A stretch of DNA of 64,000 bases from the NCBI GenBank assembly GCA_027038835.1, contig JALWGC010000019.1:88968-152967 (forward strand), in the 5' to 3' direction. Below the pieces are notes generated by a model. The model made no database searches, was not told where the DNA came from, and worked only from the letters and a program-made list of their open reading frames with translations. Of this stretch, positions 58,651 to 64,000 are shown in pieces (within the stretch, counting starts at the first letter, position 1; the number at the start of each line of letters is the position of its first letter). This DNA comes from Helicobacteraceae bacterium (GTDB lineage: Bacteria > Campylobacterota > Campylobacteria > Campylobacterales > Sulfurimonadaceae). Made by a program: the position numbers and the translations under genes.

Positions 58651-60404
58651 TTACGCAAATTCTCCAAAAACTCCTCCGATTCGACAAATCCGACAACCCT
58701 TTTAGCACGCACCTCCTGCCCTTTCTCATCTATAAAAACGACAACCGGAGGACCAAATACCCCATACTCTTTGGCAAGCTCTTTTTGCGCTTTCCCGTTT
58801 TTGGTCAAATCGGCACGGATAAGTACGAAATCTTTCAGCGCCTCTTGCACTTTGGCATCGCTGAAAGTTTTCTCATCGAGCTCTTTACACGCCGTACACC
58901 ATTTTGCGGAAAAGTCGAGCAATATCTTTCGACCTTCGTATTTTTCAAGCATCATATCGAGCTGTCCAAGCGTCGTAACCCTTTGGAAATCGAGCTCTTT
59001 TTTCACACCTTCTTGTGTGCTTTTGGAAACCGCGACACTTTTTTGTAAAAAACCAAGAGGCTCGCTCAAACTTTTGCTTCCGGCAAACGCACCAATTGCC
59101 AGTACAATGGAGTAAAAAAGCAGTGCAAGCGCGAGCGTTCTTTTGAAAATATGGCTTTTGGCATCCAAAGCACCGAGATAGATGGCACTCCCAAGCCCAA
59201 GAAGCGCCCATAACAACATCACTACATAAGCGCTTAAGATTTTTTCCAACATCCATATAGCCACGCCAAGCATCAAAATACCAAAAATCCCGTTTACAAG
59301 CGTCATCCAAGGACCGGGACGCGGCATCAATTTTCCAGCCCCCGTACCGACAACCAAAAGGGGCACGCCCATTCCAAGGCTCATAGCGAACAAAGCGAGT
59401 GCTCCAAGCCATGCATCACCGGTTTGACCTATATACACAAGCGCTCCGGCAAGCGGCGCGGCAACGCAAGGTCCGACGATAAGCGCTGAGAGAAACCCCA
59501 TGATAGCCACACCCACGACACCCCCTTTGTCTTGCCCTTTAGAGCTGACTTTGGCGACGAAACTGTCTGGGAGTTTAAGTTCATAGTAACCGAACATACT
59601 CATAGCCAGCGCAACGAAAATCGCCGCGAAACTAACGACTACGTAAGGGTTTTGCAATGCAGCTTGGAGGTTGCTTCCAAAAAGCCCCGCCAAAACACCC
59701 GCTATGGTGTAGGCAAGCGACATCGCCAACACATACACCAAAGAGAGAAAAAACGCTTTTTTCGTCGTTATCCCCTTCCCTTGAGAAACGATAAGACCCG
59801 ATATAATTGGAATCATGGGAAATACACAAGGAGTAAGCGCAAGCAACAGCCCAAAACCGAAAAACGACGCTACTATCATCCATAAACTTCCCTCTTTGAG
59901 GGTCTGTGCTATGGCATCGACGCTGTTTTCGCTTTGGGGGTGTCGTTCTATGGTACTTTGTGCGGTTTTGGCACTTTGGCTACCTATTTTCGAAGTGTCT
60001 ATTTGCAAAGTGTAGCTTTTTTCCACCGGTTCGTAACACAGTCCCATAGCACTACACCCTTGAAAGCCAAAAACAAAGCGCGCGTCCACAACACCGGCGG
60101 TATCGGAGTTCTTTTTCAACACGACGACAAACGTCGGCTCCCCTTCATACACTTTATCGCCGTCATGCTCTATCGGCTTTGGTTTTTCGATCTTGTCTAT
60201 GCTTACATCGGGCGTACCTGCAAGTTCGAACTTAAGCGCACTGTCGTAGATGTATATCTGCTCCGCCAACTTCACTTTCGCTACGATTTTTCCGTTTTCT
60301 ACACGCACGGAGGGTTTGAACGCCTCTTGGGGGGAAACGAACTTCCCAAACCCGCCAAAAAGAGCGAGCGGCATCAACAACAAAAACAAAAACTTATACT
60401 TCAT
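58647..60404 (-). CDS. dsbD: Thiol:disulfide interchange protein DsbD
   Basis: 585 residues, three parts. Signal peptide (about 1-17) and periplasmic alpha domain with Cys pair GCSAMGLC near 115-122; eight-helix core with LTPCVFPMIP near 190 and VGPCVAAPL near 311; C-terminal thioredoxin-like domain with WCTACK near 502. Carries electrons from cytosolic thioredoxin to the periplasm. With so many c-type cytochromes encoded here, it probably keeps apocytochrome CXXCH reduced. Lead gene of the 12-kb unit. Confidence 0.95.
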   Translation of the reverse strand: MKYKFLFLLLMPLALFGGFGKFVSPQEAFKPSVRVENGKIVAKVKLAEQIYIYDSALKFELAGTPDVSIDKIEKPKPIEHDGDKVYEGEPTFVVVLKKNSDTAGVVDARFVFGFQGCSAMGLCYEPVEKSYTLQIDTSKIGSQSAKTAQSTIERHPQSENSVDAIAQTLKEGSLWMIVASFFGFGLLLALTPCVFPMIPIISGLIVSQGKGITTKKAFFLSLVYVLAMSLAYTIAGVLAGLFGSNLQAALQNPYVVVSFAAIFVALAMSMFGYYELKLPDSFVAKVSSKGQDKGGVVGVAIMGFLSALIVGPCVAAPLAGALVYIGQTGDAWLGALALFAMSLGMGVPLLVVGTGAGKLMPRPGPWMTLVNGIFGILMLGVAIWMLEKILSAYVVMLLWALLGLGSAIYLGALDAKSHIFKRTLALALLFYSIVLAIGAFAGSKSLSEPLGFLQKSVAVSKSTQEGVKKELDFQRVTTLGQLDMMLEKYEGRKILLDFSAKWCTACKELDEKTFSDAKVQEALKDFVLIRADLTKNGKAQKELAKEYGVFGPPVVVFIDEKGQEVRAKRVVGFVESEEFLENLRK

Positions 60405-60433
60405 AACAACACGCCTTGAAAAGATTTTGTATA

Positions 60434-60439
60434 ATTATA
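60434..60439 (-). promoter_or_regulatory. -10 element of the dsbD unit
   Basis: Minus-strand TATAAT in gagTATAATtatac, 30 bases before the dsbD ATG, whose ribosome site is AAGG. No other clear promoter was seen between here and mogA. Confidence 0.55.
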
Positions 60440-60470
60440 CTCTATAAATATGCAATAAAAACGTAACGAG

Positions 60471-61664
60471 CTATGCGGTGTGAAGTTCTTTTATTTCCGT
60501 AGCGAGGACAACTTTGTTTCTACCTGTTTTTTTGGCTTCGTAGAGCGCTTTATCGGCATGTTCGATGACATCGCCGATAGAAAGCCCCTCCTTGAAACAA
60601 CTCACCCCTATGCTAATGGTCTTTTTACCGACTTCGGCAAAATTTTCTCTCTCTATTATATAGCGCAGATTCTCCGCCAAAACGGCAGCTTGTTCCAAGG
60701 TTGTATTTGGAGCGATGATGAGAAACTCCTCCCCTCCCCATCTTCCGACGATATCGGTCCCTCTTGTGTATTTTCGTAAAATCGAAGCTACTTTGACAAG
60801 CACCTCGTCCCCTACCAAATGCCCGTACTCGTCGTTGACCGCTTTGAAATGGTCTATATCTACAAGTACGACACAACAAGGGACGTTGTACCTTTGAAAC
60901 TCCTGCATAACCCTTTCCATTTCCGTTTCGAGTTTCACCCTGTTATAAAGCCCAGTCAGTTTGTCCGTTACGGAGAGTTTTTCAAGCTTTTTGACATACT
61001 CTTGTACCTGCTGTTCCATCTGATTGGAGTATTTGTGTTCCAAGAAAAGGTTTCGCTGGTTGTACTCGGCAATATATGCACTAAAACCCGAAAGCAAAAT
61101 AGTGGAGAAAAAGAGTGATTGCAAAAACAAAAACGATATAGTATCAAGTTGCGATTGCAACACGAACGCTATCGCTACGTCGATAACCACTACCATAACC
61201 AACGCGTTTATGAAACGGTTTCCAAAAACGGTAAACGCGGCGGTTATGAACAAAACGAAGCCCGCATCGTACAAAACATACACCAAGCTGTCTTCAGGGT
61301 AATAGGAGCTGATTTTTAGCAGTATAATCCCCGTTATTATCGTCAAAATGGAGCTGAAAAACTGCAGCTTTGCGATGGAATACTCTTGTCTATAGTTCAA
61401 AAAAGTATAAAGCGCTATCAAAAAAACACCCTCTATGCTTCTTATCTTCAACAGCTCTTCATCGAGTTTTGGAAACACTATGTGGTCAAGCATCGCATAG
61501 AGGGAAAAGAGTATGATAGTAAGCAAAATTCCGAATTTCATCATCACCAAAGCGGTGGCGTTGAAATCGCGCATGAACTCCTTTTCAAACACTTCATTGT
61601 CGAACGAAAGGGTAAAAGGGTTGATATTGACATTGAAGTATCTATTGTAGTAAAATCGTTTCAA
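60471..61664 (-). CDS. Membrane diguanylate cyclase
   Basis: 397 residues. About six helices (from about 40 to 205) form a membrane sensor, a short coiled coil (about 208-235) follows, and then a GGDEF domain (about 238-392) with DKLTGLYNR, DIDHFKAVND and an intact active site GRWGGEEF near 318. Predicted to make c-di-GMP. The I-site RxxD before the motif is RGTDIVG-type: RGTD is present, so product inhibition is likely. TTG start with AGAGGA upstream. Confidence 0.9.
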   Translation of the reverse strand: MKRFYYNRYFNVNINPFTLSFDNEVFEKEFMRDFNATALVMMKFGILLTIILFSLYAMLDHIVFPKLDEELLKIRSIEGVFLIALYTFLNYRQEYSIAKLQFFSSILTIITGIILLKISSYYPEDSLVYVLYDAGFVLFITAAFTVFGNRFINALVMVVVIDVAIAFVLQSQLDTISFLFLQSLFFSTILLSGFSAYIAEYNQRNLFLEHKYSNQMEQQVQEYVKKLEKLSVTDKLTGLYNRVKLETEMERVMQEFQRYNVPCCVVLVDIDHFKAVNDEYGHLVGDEVLVKVASILRKYTRGTDIVGRWGGEEFLIIAPNTTLEQAAVLAENLRYIIERENFAEVGKKTISIGVSCFKEGLSIGDVIEHADKALYEAKKTGRNKVVLATEIKELHTA

Positions 61665-61792
61665 TTTTCCTCTGAACCTTTTAGTTAAAAATTAAAGCAC
61701 GATATTATCATAAATTTCATTATAATTCGGTTAACTTCTGTTACAATATTTTCAAACTTACAGCATGCCATCTTGTTATCACCTCCAAACGA

Positions 61793-63778
61793 CTACAAGT
61801 TTGCATGAAACAGTGCTTCGAAATCTTTGGCACGAAGCGGCTTCGAGCAGTAATACCCCTGATACATATCACACCCCAGTTCTTTGACAAGCTGCAACTG
61901 TCGCTCGCTCTCGACCCCTTCTGCGACTATCTCGAGGCGGAGCTGTTTGGCTATTTTGACTATCATCTCGACAAACGCGGCATCTTGTTCGTCATCGATG
62001 GAGTCTATAAAGCCTTTATCGACTTTTATCGTATCGTATGGAATCTTTTTCAAATACGACAAAGAGGAATACCCCGTACCGAAATCATCGAGCGACAAAC
62101 TCACACCAAGACGTTTTATGGCATCGAGCTTTGCTATTTTTATCTCTATATCTTTGATAAGAACACTTTCGGTAAGCTCTATATCGAGCATTTTCGGGTC
62201 TATGTCGTTTAGGCATTTTTCGATATGCAAAAGTAAATTCTCATCTTCGAACTGCGTACCCGAAACATTGACCGACACCTTTACGTCTTTCAACGCTGTT
62301 GGACTCCACAAGCGTATCTGCTTGCATGCTTCTTGGAGTATCCACTCCCCAAGAACGATAATAAAGCCGTTTTGTTCCGCAACGGGGATGAAACTATCTG
62401 GAGAGAGCACACCCCTTTCTGGGTCGTTGAGGCGAACGAGCGCTTCGCAAGCGACTATTTTGTTCGTCGCTAAGTCCACTTTTGGCTGGTAATACAGCTC
62501 GAACCAACCGTTTTCAAGCGCTTTTTGCATCAACTTCTGCATTTTGACCTTTTCCTCGACATACTTGTTGAGCGACTCGGTAAAGAAATGGTAGCGGTTC
62601 TTTCCATCCGCTTTGGCGAGATACATCGCTATATCGGCGTGTTTTAAAAGTGTGTTCGTATCTTTACCGTCTTTTGGGAACACCGCCACACCCATACTCA
62701 TCGTAACGACAATGTTACTCTCTTTTATCCGCAGCGGTTTTTTAAATATAGCGGTAATACGCTCTAAAACGTTTACAATGGAGACTTCCTCTTCTATTTC
62801 CGGCAAGACGATAACGAACTCGTCCCCGCCGAAACGAGAAACTATATCGTTATCACGCACGGCACCGACAAGTTGTTTCGCCACTTCTTTGAGCAATTCA
62901 TCGCCATACTCATGCCCAAGGGTATCGTTGATGTTTTTAAAGTCGTCCAGATCGATGAACACAAGCGCGAACTTTTCGTTAAAACGGCTATTTTTCGAAA
63001 CGAGCCAATCAAGCTTTTCGATTAAACTTTTACGATTGAAAAGACCGCTTAGGGGGTCTTGTGTGGAGAGTTTATACAGCTTCTCCTGTTCTTTTTTCAA
63101 CCTTTTGAAGGTTTTTATCAGCGCGAGTCTTATCCACTCGAGTTCGCTTATGAGAAAACTTCCCGGCGGATTGGTACTCGAAATTGCGAACTCCCGTAGC
63201 TTCTCCAGCGGTAAAATGATAAAACGCCTCATAACACTGTAGAAAGTAAAAAGGAACAATGCAGAAAAGAGCACGAAAAATATCATGGCATTTTTTACAT
63301 GATTGTAGAACAACGAGTCGATATATTCCAAATCGGTATAGACATGTACTGTAAAATAGTGGGGCGTGAACTTTTTGAACAGACGGATTTGAAAAGTGTA
63401 GCAACGCTGTTTGAAAATATCGGCTCGCTCTATCTCTATGACGGGAAGACAAGAGATATTTCGATGGTATTCCACTTCTTTTCTGTCGGTAGTGTAGATG
63501 ATTTTATGTTTTTGGCTCACGATGTGCACATCTTTGATCAGGATATTCGTAGCTACGGCATTGTCAAGATACGCGGTGACGGCGTATGGGTTCTCCACTT
63601 CCATATTGGTTTTAAGAAAATGGCGAAGAGAGAGGATTTTCGTTTGAATATCGTCTCGTAAAAGAGTGGAAACGTTTTCTTTCGACTTGAAATAAAAATT
63701 GACGAACAAACCCGTCATCACTATATACAAAATCGCTACGACACTCAAACTGAAGGTCTTGATAGAAAAGCCTTTCAC
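61793..63778 (-). CDS. Membrane GGDEF-EAL protein
   Basis: 661 residues. Helix 1 (about 9-28), a periplasmic sensor of about 130 residues, helix 2 (about 166-186), HAMP-like linker, GGDEF domain (about 240-395) with intact RFGGDEF, then an EAL domain (about 410-655) with CEALVRL, the NVSGTQF and ELTESVL metal segments and DDFGTGYSSL. Both active sites look complete, so it may make or break down c-di-GMP. The start ATG overlaps the upstream stop. Confidence 0.92.
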   Translation of the reverse strand: MKGFSIKTFSLSVVAILYIVMTGLFVNFYFKSKENVSTLLRDDIQTKILSLRHFLKTNMEVENPYAVTAYLDNAVATNILIKDVHIVSQKHKIIYTTDRKEVEYHRNISCLPVIEIERADIFKQRCYTFQIRLFKKFTPHYFTVHVYTDLEYIDSLFYNHVKNAMIFFVLFSALFLFTFYSVMRRFIILPLEKLREFAISSTNPPGSFLISELEWIRLALIKTFKRLKKEQEKLYKLSTQDPLSGLFNRKSLIEKLDWLVSKNSRFNEKFALVFIDLDDFKNINDTLGHEYGDELLKEVAKQLVGAVRDNDIVSRFGGDEFVIVLPEIEEEVSIVNVLERITAIFKKPLRIKESNIVVTMSMGVAVFPKDGKDTNTLLKHADIAMYLAKADGKNRYHFFTESLNKYVEEKVKMQKLMQKALENGWFELYYQPKVDLATNKIVACEALVRLNDPERGVLSPDSFIPVAEQNGFIIVLGEWILQEACKQIRLWSPTALKDVKVSVNVSGTQFEDENLLLHIEKCLNDIDPKMLDIELTESVLIKDIEIKIAKLDAIKRLGVSLSLDDFGTGYSSLSYLKKIPYDTIKVDKGFIDSIDDEQDAAFVEMIVKIAKQLRLEIVAEGVESERQLQLVKELGCDMYQGYYCSKPLRAKDFEALFHANL

Positions 63779-64000
63779 TGCAAAAGCTCCTCTTTTTCAT
63801 ATCCCATGGGCTCTATCACTTGCAAAAGCTTTTGTGAAGGTTTGTTTATCCATTTGATTTTTTTCAAACCTTCCACATACTCTTCGTACGAGATGTTTTT
63901 AAGGTAGTTTTTGACTATTGCGTACGATTTCTTCGGCTCTTTTCGTATCTGCTCTATTTTGGCATCTATCACCTTTTTCAAAGCTTCAAGCTGTGCTTTG
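63775..64000 (-). CDS. C-terminal part of a protein cut by the window edge
   Basis: The frame is open to the end of the window (no stop upstream), so the 68-residue version starting TTG at 63981 is probably not the real start. The visible piece is helical and Lys/Glu-rich, ending MGYEKEELLQ, and overlaps the GGDEF-EAL gene by 4 bases. It could be the end of a periplasmic substrate-binding protein that pairs with the GGDEF-EAL sensor, but this is a guess. Confidence 0.5.
   Translation of the reverse strand, partial: KAQLEALKKVIDAKIEQIRKEPKKSYAIVKNYLKNISYEEYVEGLKKIKWINKPSQKLLQVIEPMGYEKEELLQ

Noticed and set aside
1-64000. CRISPR arrays, insertion sequences, prophage genes, rRNA genes
   Set aside because: No regularly spaced repeats, transposase, integrase, phage structural genes or rRNA sequence was seen in the window.

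Overview
The window is a compact, moderately AT-rich bacterial chromosome segment with very short intergenic gaps and many ATGA or TGATG start/stop overlaps. The gene content points to Campylobacterota (Epsilonproteobacteria). Markers are the Helicobacter-type pimeloyl esterase BioV, an aroB-mscS-mtaB-ftsH-like-bioV-mogA string, a CCG-domain succinate:quinone oxidoreductase (SdhABE), a CetAB-like energy-taxis pair, and cytochrome cd1 denitrification genes of the kind found in sulfur- or hydrogen-oxidising members of the phylum. Genus cannot be fixed from this sequence alone.

Layout. (1) 1-8,100: groESL behind a strong promoter with an HspR-box-like inverted repeat, a glutaredoxin-like gene, tRNA-Met followed by about 220 bp of repeat-rich non-coding DNA, then a minus-strand unit rsmH-ftsL-RND transporter-pfkA. 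(2) 8,200-25,400: a denitrification island. A minus-strand unit runs from a small membrane protein through norC, norB, an unlisted 50-residue membrane peptide, nirS, a pentaheme cytochrome, a monoheme cytochrome, nirJ, nirF and nirE/cobA, and ends in a histidine kinase whose sensor looks like an oxygen-binding di-iron (ODP) domain, plus its OmpR-type response regulator. A second unit starts with a fused NirDL/GH siroheme decarboxylase and carries a second pentaheme cytochrome and small membrane proteins. A divergent gene encodes the siroheme-forming SirC/CysG-N enzyme. Together these supply nitrite and NO reductases and most of the heme d1 pathway. FNR/DNR-like operators (TTGAC-N4-RTCAA) lie in front of the units. 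(3) 25,400-31,000: a housekeeping unit (S4 protein, trpD, tsaE, lptB, rpoN) ending in a TrkA-N/RyR membrane protein. (4) 31,000-34,900: an LVIVD propeller lipoprotein, and a hemerythrin, DUF2249 and NnrS-like cluster probably linked to NO. (5) 34,900-42,600: acyl-CoA synthetase, ychF, a HepT-MntA toxin-antitoxin pair, psd, truD, thiL and a degenerate GGDEF protein. (6) 42,700-48,300: sdhABE and the PAS/chemoreceptor pair. (7) 48,300-60,440: an apparent 11-gene, 12-kb minus-strand unit from dsbD to mogA, containing an FtsH homologue without its protease motif and a dihydroorotase homologue without its metal ligands. (8) 60,470-64,000: two c-di-GMP enzymes and a truncated ORF.

The strongest candidate for an undescribed system is the ODP-histidine kinase and response regulator co-transcribed with the nor/nir genes: a possible O2- or NO-sensing two-component system controlling denitrification. 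It sits with small membrane proteins, paired pentaheme cytochromes and stem-loops on both sides of nirS.
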